Shown: positions 17,110 to 25,852 of the stretch, piece by piece
Numbering within the stretch: position 1 is the stretch's first letter
Layout of the letters: every line of letters begins with the position of its first letter
NCBI GenBank assembly: GCA_963530615.1
Contig: CAUSDX010000005.1
Coordinates: 1 to 64,000, forward strand
Length of the DNA: 64,000 bases
Direction: 5' to 3'
DNA from: JABCPE02 sp963530615
Lineage (GTDB): Bacteria > Bacteroidota > Bacteroidia > Flavobacteriales > Weeksellaceae
Made by a program: the position numbers and the translations under genes
Notes under the pieces: model-generated
Told to the model about the DNA's origin: nothing
What the model saw: the letters and a program-made list of their open reading frames with translations, nothing else
The model's database searches: none

Positions 17110-17796
17110 ATGATTGTTGGCTTATTGGTTTTAAGTGTGCTATTGGGGGTGTTGCTGGGTAAGTTTTTTGGAAATAATGAAAGAGTTGCAAAGATACTTT
17201 TGATTGTCAGTGCAGGTTTTTTAATCAGTATTTGCGTGGTGGAGGTTTTTCCTCAAGTTTATCATATAGAAGATGAAAATATAGGTCTTTGGATTGTTTT
17301 TGGAGTGCTTTTACAGATGTTTTTGGAGAACTTAACTAAAGGTTTTGAACATGGTCATTTTCATTATGAAAGGTGTAATATTTTGCCAGTAGGTTTAATA
17401 TTGGGGATGTTTATTCATGCTTTTATAGAGGGGATTCCTTTAGCAAGAGGGTATGATGAATGTTCTTCTTATTTATTAGGAATATTGGTGCATAATTTAC
17501 CTATTTCTTTTGTTTTGGGAGCTTTCTTATTGCGAGAGAAGAAAAATGAAATAGTAGCATTGATTACGATTTTGTTTTTTGCTGCAGCATCTCCGTTAGG
17601 AATGTTACTCGGAGAGTATATGAACCCAAAATGGAATAGTTATTTTTTAGCTTTGTCAGGAGGGATTTTTTTGCATATTTCTTCGGTAATTATTTTTGAA
17701 AGTAATAAAAATCATAAAATGGATTGGGAAAAAATACTTCTTGTGATTTTAGGAGTTTTTATAGGGATTTTAGGGCATATTTTTCATGAGCATTAG
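17110..17796 (+). CDS. ZIP family divalent metal transporter
   Basis: A 228-residue inner-membrane protein with about eight hydrophobic helices. A histidine-rich cytoplasmic loop (FEHGHFHYERC) sits between helices 3 and 4. Helix 4 carries HAFIEGIPL and helix 5 carries HNLPISFVLG, the metal-binding signatures of the ZIP family. The likely substrate is zinc or another divalent metal moving into the cytoplasm. The C-terminus ends in GHIFHEH. The gene is monocistronic, just upstream of aspS, which has its own promoter. Confidence 0.85.
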   Translation: MIVGLLVLSVLLGVLLGKFFGNNERVAKILLIVSAGFLISICVVEVFPQVYHIEDENIGLWIVFGVLLQMFLENLTKGFEHGHFHYERCNILPVGLILGMFIHAFIEGIPLARGYDECSSYLLGILVHNLPISFVLGAFLLREKKNEIVALITILFFAAASPLGMLLGEYMNPKWNSYFLALSGGIFLHISSVIIFESNKNHKMDWEKILLVILGVFIGILGHIFHEH

Positions 17797-17819
17797 TTTC
17801 ACTAAAAGTAAATTATAAT

Positions 17820-17827
17820 TATATTTG
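17820..17827 (+). promoter_or_regulatory. -7 element for aspS
   Basis: TATATTTG, 23 nt before the aspS ATG and after the zip stop codon. Confidence 0.6.
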
Positions 17828-17850
17828 TAGACTTAAAAAATAAATATTTT

Positions 17851-19602
17851 ATGTTTAGAACACATACAAATGGGGAATTGACCCTAAGAAATATAAATGA
17901 AAAAGTAGTGTTGAGTGGTTGGGTGCAGACGATTCGTGATAAGGGATTCGTGGTGTGGGTAGATTTGAGAGACCGATACGGTATAACGCAGTTGGTGTTT
18001 GATGAAGAAAGAACATCAAAAGATTTGTTTGAAAAAGCAAAAAGTTTAGGGAGAGAATTTGTAATTCAGGTAAAAGGAGAGGTGATAGAAAGAAGTTCAA
18101 AAAACCCTAAAATTTTAACAGGTGAAATAGAGATTTTAGTAGAGGAGTTAAATATTTTAAATGAAGCAGAATTGCCTCCATTTACGATAGAAGATGAGAC
18201 AGATGGAGGAGAGGAGCTTAGAATGAAATATCGCTATTTGGATATTCGTAGAAATCCCGTAAAGGATAAGTTGATTTTCCGCCATCAAATGGCCCAAAAA
18301 GTAAGAAATTATCTTTCTGAACAAGGATTTATAGAGGTGGAAACTCCTGTTTTGATAAAATCTACTCCAGAAGGGGCGAGAGATTTTGTGGTTCCAAGTA
18401 GAATGAATGCAGGACAATTTTATGCTTTGCCACAATCACCTCAGACTTTCAAACAATTATTGATGGTCGGAGGTATGGATAGGTATTTCCAAATTGTAAA
18501 ATGTTTTCGTGATGAGGATTTAAGAGCGGATCGCCAACCAGAATTTACTCAAATAGATTGTGAAATGGCATTTGTGGAGCAGGAAGATGTGATGAATATT
18601 TTTGAGGGGATGACTGCTCATTTATTGAAAGAAGTGACAGGGCAAGATTTCGGGAAATTTCCAAGAATTACTTTTGAAGAAGCGATGAGACGGTATGGTA
18701 ATGACAAACCAGATATTCGTTTTGGGATGGAATTTGTGGAACTGAATGATATTGTAAAAGGTAAGGAATTTAAGATTTTTGATGAGGCAGAATTAGTGGT
18801 AGGAATTAATGTAGAGGGATGTGCGGGTTATACGAGAAAGCAAATAGATGAGTTGGTGGATTGGGTAAAACGCCCTCAAATAGGAGCAAGTGGAATGGTC
18901 TGGGTGAAGTATCAAGAAGATGGAATACCAACTTCTTCTGTGAATAAATTTTATAATGAAGAGGATTTAAAGAAAATTATTGAAAGATTTGGAGCAAAAA
19001 AAGGTGATTTAATATTGATACTCTCTGGGAAAGCTAATAAAGTTCGACCACAATTATCCGCTCTCAGAATGGAATTAGGAAATAGATTAGGTCTGAGAAA
19101 TCTAAAAGAGTTTGCTCCACTTTGGGTTGTAGATTTTCCATTATTGGAATGGGATGAAGAAAGCGAAAGATATCACGCAATGCACCATCCCTTTACTTCG
19201 CCTAAATTAGAAGATATTCCGCTATTAAAGAGCGATGCAGGGAAAGTTAGAGCAAATGCTTATGATTTAGTTTTGAACGGAAATGAAATTGGGGGGGGGT
19301 CAATTAGAATTTATAATAAAGAATTACAAGCTCAAATGTTCCAAGTGTTAGGCTTTACAAAGGAAGAAGCTGAAAATCAGTTCGGTTTCTTGATGAATGC
19401 CTTTAAGTATGGAGCACCGCCACACGGAGGCTTGGCATTTGGGTTTGATAGATTGGTAGCAATTTTAGATGGTCATGAAGTGATTAGAGATTATATTGCT
19501 TTCCCTAAAAATAATAGCGGTAGAGATGTGATGATAGATGCTCCATCAGAGATTTATTCTAGTCAGTTAGATGAATTGGCATTAAATATTATAAAGAAAT
19601 AA
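17851..19602 (+). CDS. aspS: aspartate--tRNA ligase
   Basis: A class IIb aminoacyl-tRNA synthetase. The 583-residue protein is bacterial-type. It has an N-terminal OB fold that binds the anticodon (GWVQTIRDKGFVVWVDLRD), the catalytic core (ETPVLIKSTPEGARDFVVPS), motif 2 (CFRDEDLRADRQPEFTQID), a GAD-like insert, and motif 3 (GGLAFGFDRLVAIL). The codons for NEIGGGSIRI contain a run of nine G residues at 19291-19299, in frame and intact. A strong terminator follows. Confidence 0.96.
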   Translation: MFRTHTNGELTLRNINEKVVLSGWVQTIRDKGFVVWVDLRDRYGITQLVFDEERTSKDLFEKAKSLGREFVIQVKGEVIERSSKNPKILTGEIEILVEELNILNEAELPPFTIEDETDGGEELRMKYRYLDIRRNPVKDKLIFRHQMAQKVRNYLSEQGFIEVETPVLIKSTPEGARDFVVPSRMNAGQFYALPQSPQTFKQLLMVGGMDRYFQIVKCFRDEDLRADRQPEFTQIDCEMAFVEQEDVMNIFEGMTAHLLKEVTGQDFGKFPRITFEEAMRRYGNDKPDIRFGMEFVELNDIVKGKEFKIFDEAELVVGINVEGCAGYTRKQIDELVDWVKRPQIGASGMVWVKYQEDGIPTSSVNKFYNEEDLKKIIERFGAKKGDLILILSGKANKVRPQLSALRMELGNRLGLRNLKEFAPLWVVDFPLLEWDEESERYHAMHHPFTSPKLEDIPLLKSDAGKVRANAYDLVLNGNEIGGGSIRIYNKELQAQMFQVLGFTKEEAENQFGFLMNAFKYGAPPHGGLAFGFDRLVAILDGHEVIRDYIAFPKNNSGRDVMIDAPSEIYSSQLDELALNIIKK

Positions 19603-19610
19603 AAAACAAA

Positions 19611-19640
19611 AAAAACGGAAGTTTACAAGCTTCCGTTTTT
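19611..19640. terminator. terminator after aspS
   Basis: CGGAAG and CTTCCG with flanking A5 and T7 tracts. The symmetric tracts let it act on both strands. Confidence 0.85.
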
Positions 19641-19741
19641 TTATTGTATAGATATTATAATGAATGTGTTTTTGGTTTTACATTGCATTATCAATATATA
19701 TGCCAAAGTATAAATTTTCTTTAATTTAGAAAGGATGTAAG

Positions 19742-20641
19742 TTAAGAAATTTCATTTATTTTTCCACATAATTTGTCTTTCCAGTTTGTCCATCGGTATT
19801 TTTTTGCAAAAATGAAAATTGCAGTAAAATAAACAATTAGTTCTATAATAACAGATAAAAAAGTAATTTCGGGAGTAGAGATGTCTAAAAATAGAGAAGG
19901 GACTTGAAATACCGAGTATTTAGAAGTAATGATAGTAGCGGATAGTAAATTATTGACAAAATGTAAGCCTAAAGCTAATTCTAATCCATCATCCATTAGA
20001 GCAATAATACCAAATAAAAAACCTGCACTAATATAGAAAAATAGAGCTCCGTAGCCTAATTCATTTACTTCAGGGTTTCCTGCATGAGCAAGTCCAAATA
20101 AAATAGAAGTCATAAAGAGGGGAAACCATTTATTTTTAGATAAAATTCCTAACCATTGCATCATATATCCTCGGAAGAGATATTCTTCAAAACTCGTTTG
20201 AAAAGGAAGTAATAGGATTGAAATTACACAAAGAATGAGAAATTGAGTGGGCTTAAAATTCCAAACAAAATCTTCGGAATAAATAAAATATTGTATAAAT
20301 ATACTTGTAATAATCAGACCTCCAAAAATGAAAATGGCAAAAAATATTCTTTGAAAATCTATTTTTCTTCGGCTGGTGGTAAATTTCGTAATGCTTTGTT
20401 GATGAATGATATATACAATAAAAAATAAAAATCCGAGAAGAAAAATATTAGCAGAGAGATTAATGGCATAAAAGGGCAATTGACCGATTTCTTTGGATTT
20501 TGCCAAATATTCTTGGGTTTGGGCTTTTAGTTCTTCGGGAGTGCTTAACAAAAAATCACTAAAAAAAAGCAATAGAAAAGCGACTGAAATAATAGAGTAA
20601 AATATTTTATTCTTTGAAGAAAATGCTTGTGATAAATACAT
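19742..20641 (-). CDS. CPBP family intramembrane metalloprotease
   Basis: A 299-residue polytopic membrane protein of the CAAX-protease/bacteriocin-processing (Abi) family. Motif 1 is EEYLFRGYMMQWLG with the EExxxR glutamates. Motif 2 includes FGLAHAGN. Motif 3 is GLHFVNNL with the second metal histidine and an asparagine. These are the catalytic residues of the family. About eight hydrophobic helices surround them. The substrate is unknown. The gene is monocistronic with no neighbour that suggests bacteriocin immunity. Confidence 0.85.
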   Translation of the reverse strand: MYLSQAFSSKNKIFYSIISVAFLLLFFSDFLLSTPEELKAQTQEYLAKSKEIGQLPFYAINLSANIFLLGFLFFIVYIIHQQSITKFTTSRRKIDFQRIFFAIFIFGGLIITSIFIQYFIYSEDFVWNFKPTQFLILCVISILLLPFQTSFEEYLFRGYMMQWLGILSKNKWFPLFMTSILFGLAHAGNPEVNELGYGALFFYISAGFLFGIIALMDDGLELALGLHFVNNLLSATIITSKYSVFQVPSLFLDISTPEITFLSVIIELIVYFTAIFIFAKKYRWTNWKDKLCGKINEIS

Positions 20642-20755
20642 TGTAACGAATTATTTTTATATGCATTAGTATCAATAGGTGTAATTTTGTTACAAAATAA
20701 GAGAATAAAAAATGAAAAAAAGCGGAATGATTTTTTTTATTCGAAATAATTTTTA

Positions 20756-20763
20756 TACCTTTG
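20756..20763 (+). promoter_or_regulatory. -7 element for rplM-rpsI
   Basis: TACCTTTG followed by CA, a strong Bacteroidota -7 element, 46 nt before the rplM start. Confidence 0.65.
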
Positions 20764-20792
20764 CAAACCTTTTATAGGGGAAAATATGTTTA

Positions 20793-20804
20793 ATCGTAAA
20801 CGAT
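20793..20804 (+). promoter_or_regulatory. small hairpin in the rplM leader
   Basis: ATCG and CGAT pair around TAAA just before the GTG start, within a leader of about 40 nt. It might be an autogenous L13 control element. The stem is short, so this is tentative. Confidence 0.3.
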
Positions 20805-20809
20805 AAATT

Positions 20810-21265
20810 GTGAATACATTAAGTTACAAAACAGTATCAGCAAACAAGGCTACTGCGAAAAAAGAATGGGTTGTAGTAGATGCTGCTGGGCAACCATTGG
20901 GGCGAATGGCTTCAAAAGTTGCAAAGATTTTGAGAGGTAAGCACAAGACGAATTTTACTCCTCATGTAGATTGTGGAGATAATGTAATCGTTTTGAATGC
21001 AGGACAAGTTGCACTATCAGGCAACAAAATGGAAACTAAGGAGTACATTTGGCATACAGGATACCCTGGTGGTCAAAAATCATTAACAGCTATAGAATTG
21101 CAAAGAAGAGATAGCCTAAGATTGGTAGAGCATGCTGTAAAAGGTATGTTGCCAAAAAATAGATTAGGTAGAGCAATTCTTAAAAACTTGTATGTTTATG
21201 ATGGTGCTGAGCATAAGCATGAAGCTCAACAGCCAAAAGTAATTAACCTTAACGAAATTAAATAA
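20810..21265 (+). CDS. rplM: 50S ribosomal protein L13
   Basis: The 151-residue protein matches L13: VDAAGQPLGRMASKVAKILRGKHK near residue 25, then VDCGDNVIVLNA, HTGYPGGQKS and VKGMLPKNRLGRAIL. The start is GTG. It gives MNTLSYKTVSANKA, which I recall as the usual flavobacterial N-terminus, and no ATG lies nearby. It is followed two bases later by rpsI, the conserved rplM-rpsI operon. Confidence 0.96.
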   Translation: MNTLSYKTVSANKATAKKEWVVVDAAGQPLGRMASKVAKILRGKHKTNFTPHVDCGDNVIVLNAGQVALSGNKMETKEYIWHTGYPGGQKSLTAIELQRRDSLRLVEHAVKGMLPKNRLGRAILKNLYVYDGAEHKHEAQQPKVINLNEIK

Positions 21266-21267
21266 TT

Positions 21268-21654
21268 ATGTCTATAGTTCACAAAATAGGAAGAAGAAAA
21301 ACTTCTGTAGCAAGAGTATATGTGAAACCAGGGACAGGAAATATATCTGTAAATGGTAAAGATGCGAAGACTTATTTCTGTACAGATGTATTGGTGTACA
21401 AAGTAAATCAACCATTTTTATTGACAGAGACAGTAGGTCAGTATGATTTGACTGTTAATGTAATAGGAGGTGGTACTACTGGTCAAGCAGAAGCGATTAG
21501 ACTTGGGGTTTCAAGAGCATTATGTGCTATCAATGAAGAGTTTAGAGCAGTGTTGAAACCTGCTGGACTTCTTACAAGAGATGCGAGAATGGTAGAAAGA
21601 AAGAAACCAGGTCAGAAAAAAGCGAGAAAGAAATTCCAATTCTCCAAGCGTTAA
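21268..21654 (+). CDS. rpsI: 30S ribosomal protein S9
   Basis: The 128-residue S9 has the N-terminal GRRKTSVARVYVKPGTG, the central GGGTTGQAEAIRLGVSRAL and the basic C-terminal tail ending KKFQFSKR, which reaches the P-site tRNA. It directly follows rplM. A 200-nt structured spacer without an obvious terminator separates it from rpsB. Confidence 0.97.
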   Translation: MSIVHKIGRRKTSVARVYVKPGTGNISVNGKDAKTYFCTDVLVYKVNQPFLLTETVGQYDLTVNVIGGGTTGQAEAIRLGVSRALCAINEEFRAVLKPAGLLTRDARMVERKKPGQKKARKKFQFSKR

Positions 21655-21666
21655 TATTTTGCGTGA

Positions 21667-21694
21667 AATTGTTGATTTTATATTATCAGCAATT
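21667..21694 (+). promoter_or_regulatory. hairpin between rpsI and rpsB
   Basis: AATTGTTGAT and ATCAGCAATT form a 10-bp stem (one G-U pair) with an 8-nt loop. No T-tract follows on the + strand, so it is more likely a processing or regulatory structure than a terminator. Confidence 0.45.
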
Positions 21695-21785
21695 GCAAAG
21701 AAAAAAGTATTCATTATTGTAGCTCGTATGCAAAATGTGGTATACACAAAGCATAAAGCTCATTGCCCGTTTAGTTTAGCACCCA

Positions 21786-21813
21786 AACAATTCTCCCATC
21801 TAAAGAATTTGTT
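21786..21813 (+). promoter_or_regulatory. stem-loop in the rpsB leader, candidate S2 autoregulatory element
   Basis: AACAATTCT pairs with AGAAT-T-TGTT (nine pairs, one bulged T) around a loop holding CCCAT, about 45 nt before the rpsB ATG. Ribosomal protein leaders often bind their own product. Conservation would have to be tested. Confidence 0.35.
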
Positions 21814-21856
21814 GATTGCGTAACAGCGGAAAGTAAACTAACAAATAACAATTAAA

Positions 21857-22582
21857 ATGGCAAAAGTTCAAGTTAAAGACTTACTAGATGCAGGAGTACA
21901 CTTCGGTCATATGACAAGAAAGTGGAATCCTAATATGGCTCCATACATCTTTATGGAGAAAAACGGTATTCACATTATCGATTTGCATAAAACAGCCGTT
22001 AAATTAGAGGAAGCTTGTTCTGCATTAGAGAAATTAACTTCTGCAGGAAAGAAAATCCTTTTCGTAGCAACTAAAAAACAAGCAAAAGAGGTAGTAGCAA
22101 AACATGCTCAAGAGCTTAATATGCCGTATATTACGGAAAGATGGCCGGGAGGGATGTTGACAAACTTTGTTACTATCAGAAAAGCTGTTAAAAAAATGAA
22201 CTCTATTGATAGAATGAAGAAAGATGGAACTTTCGAGACTCTATCTAAAAAAGAGAGACTTCAGGTAGATAGACAAAGAGCTAATTTAGAGAAAAATTTA
22301 GGTTCTATTGCTGACATGGTGCGTCTTCCATCTGCTATTTTTGTAGTAGATATTTTAAGAGAGCATATCGCGGTAACAGAGGCTAAAAAATTAGGAATTC
22401 CAGTATTTGGTATTGTAGATACTAACTCTGATCCGAGAAAAGTAGATTTTGTTATTCCTGGAAATGATGATGCTTCCAAGTCTATTGATATGATTCTTTC
22501 AGTAGTTTCTGAGTCTGTAAAAGAAGGATTATCTCAGAGAAAAGCAGAAAAAGAAAAAGCTAAAGAGGCAAGTGCTGAATAA
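21857..22582 (+). CDS. rpsB: 30S ribosomal protein S2
   Basis: The 241-residue S2 has LLDAGVHFGHMTRKWNPNMAPYIF, the central RWPGGMLTNFVTIRKAVKKM and the C-terminal signature VFGIVDTNSDPRKVDFVIPGNDDA. It sits 202 nt downstream of rpsI. The usual partner tsf (EF-Ts) does not follow; a strong terminator at 22611-22643 closes the unit instead. Confidence 0.97.
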   Translation: MAKVQVKDLLDAGVHFGHMTRKWNPNMAPYIFMEKNGIHIIDLHKTAVKLEEACSALEKLTSAGKKILFVATKKQAKEVVAKHAQELNMPYITERWPGGMLTNFVTIRKAVKKMNSIDRMKKDGTFETLSKKERLQVDRQRANLEKNLGSIADMVRLPSAIFVVDILREHIAVTEAKKLGIPVFGIVDTNSDPRKVDFVIPGNDDASKSIDMILSVVSESVKEGLSQRKAEKEKAKEASAE

Positions 22583-22610
22583 TAATTTTTTATAAAAGCA
22601 TTCTAATATA

Positions 22611-22643
22611 AAAAACTCTCCTATAAAATATAGGAGAGTTTTT
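22611..22643. terminator. terminator after rpsB
   Basis: CTCTCCTATA and TATAGGAGAG form a perfect 10-bp stem with a 3-nt loop, preceded by A5 and followed by T5. Confidence 0.92.
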
Positions 22644-22663
22644 ATTTTATTAATAGTATTGCG

Positions 22664-22671
22664 TATATTTG
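22664..22671 (+). promoter_or_regulatory. -7 element for bcp
   Basis: TATATTTG, 15 nt before the bcp ATG. Confidence 0.6.
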
Positions 22672-22686
22672 TATTAATAATAAAAA

Positions 22687-23145
22687 ATGAGCGAAATAAA
22701 ATTGAATGATAAGCTTCCTATTTTTAGTGGAGTAAATCAAGATGGAAAAGTAATATATTCTCAAGATTTTTTAGGGAATAAGTTGGTGATTTTTTTCTAT
22801 CCGAAAGCTAATACTCCAGGTTGTACAGCTGAGGCATGTAATTTGAGTGATAATTATCATTTGTTAAAAAAAGAAGGTTATGAGATTTTGGGAATAAGTG
22901 CTGATAGTATAGAGAAACAGAGTAAATTTCATGAGAAGTATTCTTTTCCTTATGATTTGATTGCTGATGATAACAAGGAGATTAGTCGGATTTTTGGAGT
23001 GTGGAAAAAGAAAAAATTTATGGGGAGAGAGTTTATGGGTGTTGTGAGGACTACTTTTGTTTTTGATGAAGAAGGGATTTGTAAAGAAATTATAGAAAAT
23101 GTGAAGACTAAGGAGCATGCCACACAGATTTTAGCATTGTCTTAG
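22687..23145 (+). CDS. bcp: thioredoxin-dependent peroxiredoxin (BCP/PrxQ type)
   Basis: A 152-residue cytoplasmic thiol peroxidase that reduces organic and hydrogen peroxides. The thioredoxin-fold core is FFYPKANTPGCTAEAC. The peroxidatic Cys46 is followed five residues later by the resolving Cys51, the atypical 2-Cys PrxQ arrangement. The conserved arginine near the C-terminal third (VVRTTFVFDEEG) completes the active site. It has its own promoter after the rpsB terminator and may run into the M48 protease gene. Confidence 0.93.
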   Translation: MSEIKLNDKLPIFSGVNQDGKVIYSQDFLGNKLVIFFYPKANTPGCTAEACNLSDNYHLLKKEGYEILGISADSIEKQSKFHEKYSFPYDLIADDNKEISRIFGVWKKKKFMGREFMGVVRTTFVFDEEGICKEIIENVKTKEHATQILALS

Positions 23146-23175
23146 GAGTGGGGTAAATAATTGAAATACATTAAA

Positions 23176-23982
23176 ATGAAATTAATAAGATTTATAGTAT
23201 TAGGATTTTTTTTGGTATTGTTTATTGCTTGTGCTACTAATCCAATGACAGGGAGAACAAGTTTGAGGATTGCCAATGAAAGTGATTTAGCAACCACTGC
23301 TATTGCTCAGTACAAATCAACATTAGCTAAATCAAAAGTAATTACCAATACAGCTGATGCACAAAGAGTGAAGTTAGTAGGAGAAAAAATAAAAAAAGCA
23401 GCTGAGAATTATTATAAAAATTTGGGAAAGCAGAAGGTTTTAGAGGAATATAATTGGGAGTTTAATTTGATTGAGAGTAACCAAGTTAATGCTTGGTGTA
23501 TGCCAGGAGGAAAAGTGGCTTTTTATACTGGGATTATGCCTGTTTGTAAAGATGAAACAGGCGTGGCAGTGGTTATGGGACATGAGGTTGCTCATGCTTT
23601 AGCGGGACATGGAAATGAAAGAGTTTCTCAAGCGATGTTAGCCCAAGGAATAGGAGTGGTAATAGGAGGAGCAATTAAGAATAGTGCAGTAGCTAATGTG
23701 TTTAATCAGCTTTACCCTATGGGGGCTCAGGTAGGGATTTTAGCATATGGAAGAAAACAGGAATTAGAAGCAGATCAGATGGGGCTATATCTTATGGCAA
23801 TGGCGGGATATGACCCAAGGGAGGCTATTTCTTTTTGGTATAGAATGGAAGCCTTGTCAAATGGAAATAGAGGTTCGGATTTTCTCTCAACCCATCCAAA
23901 TCCAGAGAGTAGAAGGGCGGATATGAATAAGCATATGGTAAAGGCATTGGATTATTATAAGTTATCAGGTGGAAAATTATAA
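23176..23982 (+). CDS. M48 family metallopeptidase, lipoprotein
   Basis: A 268-residue zinc protease of the Oma1/LoiP-like group. The signal sequence ends in the lipobox FIAC near residue 19, so the mature protein is probably membrane-anchored. The zinc site HEVAH starts at residue 136, and the third ligand lies in RKQELEADQMGLYLMA. The C-terminal FLSTHPNPESRRADM is typical of the family. A TTG five codons upstream is possible, but the ATG at 23176 gives a normal signal peptide. Likely role: turnover of envelope proteins. Confidence 0.88.
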   Translation: MKLIRFIVLGFFLVLFIACATNPMTGRTSLRIANESDLATTAIAQYKSTLAKSKVITNTADAQRVKLVGEKIKKAAENYYKNLGKQKVLEEYNWEFNLIESNQVNAWCMPGGKVAFYTGIMPVCKDETGVAVVMGHEVAHALAGHGNERVSQAMLAQGIGVVIGGAIKNSAVANVFNQLYPMGAQVGILAYGRKQELEADQMGLYLMAMAGYDPREAISFWYRMEALSNGNRGSDFLSTHPNPESRRADMNKHMVKALDYYKLSGGKL

Positions 23983-23993
23983 AATAAAAAAAT

Positions 23994-24275
23994 ATGAGAG
24001 GATTATCTATTGTAGGAGTTATTTTATTGGCAATTTCTGGGATGTTGTTTTATTTTACAACTGATTTTGCTGTGGAAAAAATCACAATGTCTCATGTGAT
24101 GGGTATACTTGGTGGAATAGGAATTGGACTTTTTATAGGAGGAATTGTGGGGTATATAAGCAAAGGTTATGCGATAAAAAGAGAGCAAGAAAAAAAAGTT
24201 ATAGAGAAGTTGAAAAATGATAAATATGAACTTCAGCAGAAGGTAAATCAGCAACAAAAAGAAGATATTGCATAA
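23994..24275 (+). CDS. hypothetical small membrane protein
   Basis: A 93-residue protein with two hydrophobic helices, at about residues 4-24 and 35-56 (HVMGILGGIGIGLFIGGIVGYI). A Lys/Gln-rich tail that could form a coiled coil follows. I do not recognise a family. It follows the M48 protease gene by 11 nt and is probably co-transcribed with it, suggesting an envelope role by association only. A perfect terminator closes the unit. Confidence 0.7.
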   Translation: MRGLSIVGVILLAISGMLFYFTTDFAVEKITMSHVMGILGGIGIGLFIGGIVGYISKGYAIKREQEKKVIEKLKNDKYELQQKVNQQQKEDIA

Positions 24276-24282
24276 AATTATT

Positions 24283-24306
24283 AAAGACCTATTAAGATAG
24301 GTCTTT
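24283..24306. terminator. terminator between the M48 unit and mlaF
   Basis: AAAGACCTAT and ATAGGTCTTT form a perfect 10-bp stem with loop TAAG, followed by T residues. Confidence 0.92.
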
Positions 24307-24325
24307 TTTTGTATTGAAAAAATTA

Positions 24326-25099
24326 TTAAATATTTTTGTTGTGAGAGAGAAGATAATCTCTTAATTGTTTGAATAATTTTGAAGAATAAACAAAATCAAT
24401 AAGATGTTGGCTTTCAGCATTTATTAGAATATTCATATTGCCTTCCCACTCTTTTATGCCTTTTCGGAGATAGACTATTTTTTCCCCAATAGTCATCACT
24501 GAATTCATATCATGGGTATTGATAATGGTTGTGGTTTTATATTCTCTTGTAACATCTTTGATGAGTTCATCAATTACTTTTGAAGTATAAGGGTCCAGCC
24601 CTGAATTTGGTTCATCACAGAAGAGATATTTAGGATTATTTACGATAGCTCTTGCTATGGCAACTCTCTTCTGCATTCCACCTGAAATCTCAGAAGGATA
24701 TTTATTCTCTGCGTTTTCTAACCGAACTTGGTCAATAACTTCTTTTACTCTTTTCTTTTTTTCGGTGTAAGTAAAATTAGTGAACATATCAAGTGGAAAC
24801 ATAATGTTTTCTTCTACAGTCATAGAATCAAATAAGGCACTTCCCTGAAATACTGTTCCGATTTCTGAACGAAGTTGTCTTTTTTCTCTTGCTGACATTT
24901 TCATAATGTCTCTACCATCAAATAGAATGCTTCCGCTTGTTGGTTCAAAAACATTGAGTAACGATTTTAAAAAAACGGTTTTTCCAGAGCCACTTTGTCC
25001 AATGATAAGATTGATTTTACCCGTTTCCAAAGTAGTGGAAACCCCCTTTAAGATTTCTGTATCTCCGAAACTTTTTCTTAAATTTATGACTTCTATCAT
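24326..25099 (-). CDS. mlaF: ABC transporter ATP-binding protein (MlaF-like)
   Basis: A 257-residue cytoplasmic ATPase. Walker A is GQSGSGKT near residue 37. The Q-loop, the ABC signature SGGMQKR, Walker B YLFCDEPNSGLDP and the switch His in NTHDMNSV are all present. The best match is the ATPase of the Mla/Mce phospholipid transport system, which keeps outer-membrane lipid asymmetry. It overlaps the MlaE-like permease gene by one base. The MCE-domain substrate protein is not in this operon, which is common in Bacteroidota. Confidence 0.85.
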   Translation of the reverse strand: MIEVINLRKSFGDTEILKGVSTTLETGKINLIIGQSGSGKTVFLKSLLNVFEPTSGSILFDGRDIMKMSAREKRQLRSEIGTVFQGSALFDSMTVEENIMFPLDMFTNFTYTEKKKRVKEVIDQVRLENAENKYPSEISGGMQKRVAIARAIVNNPKYLFCDEPNSGLDPYTSKVIDELIKDVTREYKTTTIINTHDMNSVMTIGEKIVYLRKGIKEWEGNMNILINAESQHLIDFVYSSKLFKQLRDYLLSHNKNI

Positions 25100-25848
25100 T
25101 AGCTTAGGAATAATTGTGTTAAAATTAAATTAGCGATAATGATGGCTACTATTGTCCAAACCACAGCTTGGGTACTGGCACGCCCTACTTCTAATGAGCC
25201 ACCTTTGACATTATAACCAAAAAAAGCAGGAATGGTAGCGATTAAGAAAGCAAAAACGATAGTTTTCATGAATGCATAAACTACAAAGAATGTAGGGAAA
25301 AACATCTGTATTCCTGTGACATATTCGGCTTCTGTCCAAGCTTCGGTAAATATTCCAGCAAGGTATCCTCCATACACTCCAAACACGATACTGATAGCGA
25401 TAAGCAAAGGATTGAAGATGACACAGGCTAAAATTTTAGGTAAAATTAAAAAATTAGGAGAATTAATTCCCATAATATCAAGAGCATCTATTTGCTCAGT
25501 TACCCTCATTGTGCCAATAGAAGAGGCGATATAAGAACCTACTTTCCCTGCTAAAATAACACTAATAATTGTTGGGGCAAATTCTAAAATAAGCACGACT
25601 TTGGTGGCGTGTCCTATGTAGGTCAGAGGGATAGGAATAGATGCAGTTTTAAAATTATTATACATCTGTATCGCTACTACGGCACCCACAAATAGGGAGG
25701 TAAACAGCACTAATCCAAATGAATTAACACCTAAATCATAAATTTCTCTCATAAAAAGTTTAAAGAAAACTTTGGTTTTTTGTGGTTTTCTTAATACTTT
25801 TCCCAAAAGGAGAATATATGCCCCAAATATGCTGAAAACTTTTAACAT
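25099..25848 (-). CDS. mlaE: MlaE family ABC transporter permease
   Basis: A 249-residue inner-membrane permease with five to six helices. It contains the family core FAPTIISVILAGKVGSYIASSIGTMRVTEQIDALDIMGINSP. It is the first gene of an mlaE-mlaF pair. The -7 element TATTTTTG (25853-25860) ends only five bases before the ATG, so the message is predicted to be leaderless or nearly so. Confidence 0.88.
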   Translation of the reverse strand: MLKVFSIFGAYILLLGKVLRKPQKTKVFFKLFMREIYDLGVNSFGLVLFTSLFVGAVVAIQMYNNFKTASIPIPLTYIGHATKVVLILEFAPTIISVILAGKVGSYIASSIGTMRVTEQIDALDIMGINSPNFLILPKILACVIFNPLLIAISIVFGVYGGYLAGIFTEAWTEAEYVTGIQMFFPTFFVVYAFMKTIVFAFLIATIPAFFGYNVKGGSLEVGRASTQAVVWTIVAIIIANLILTQLFLS

Positions 25849-25852
25849 AATG

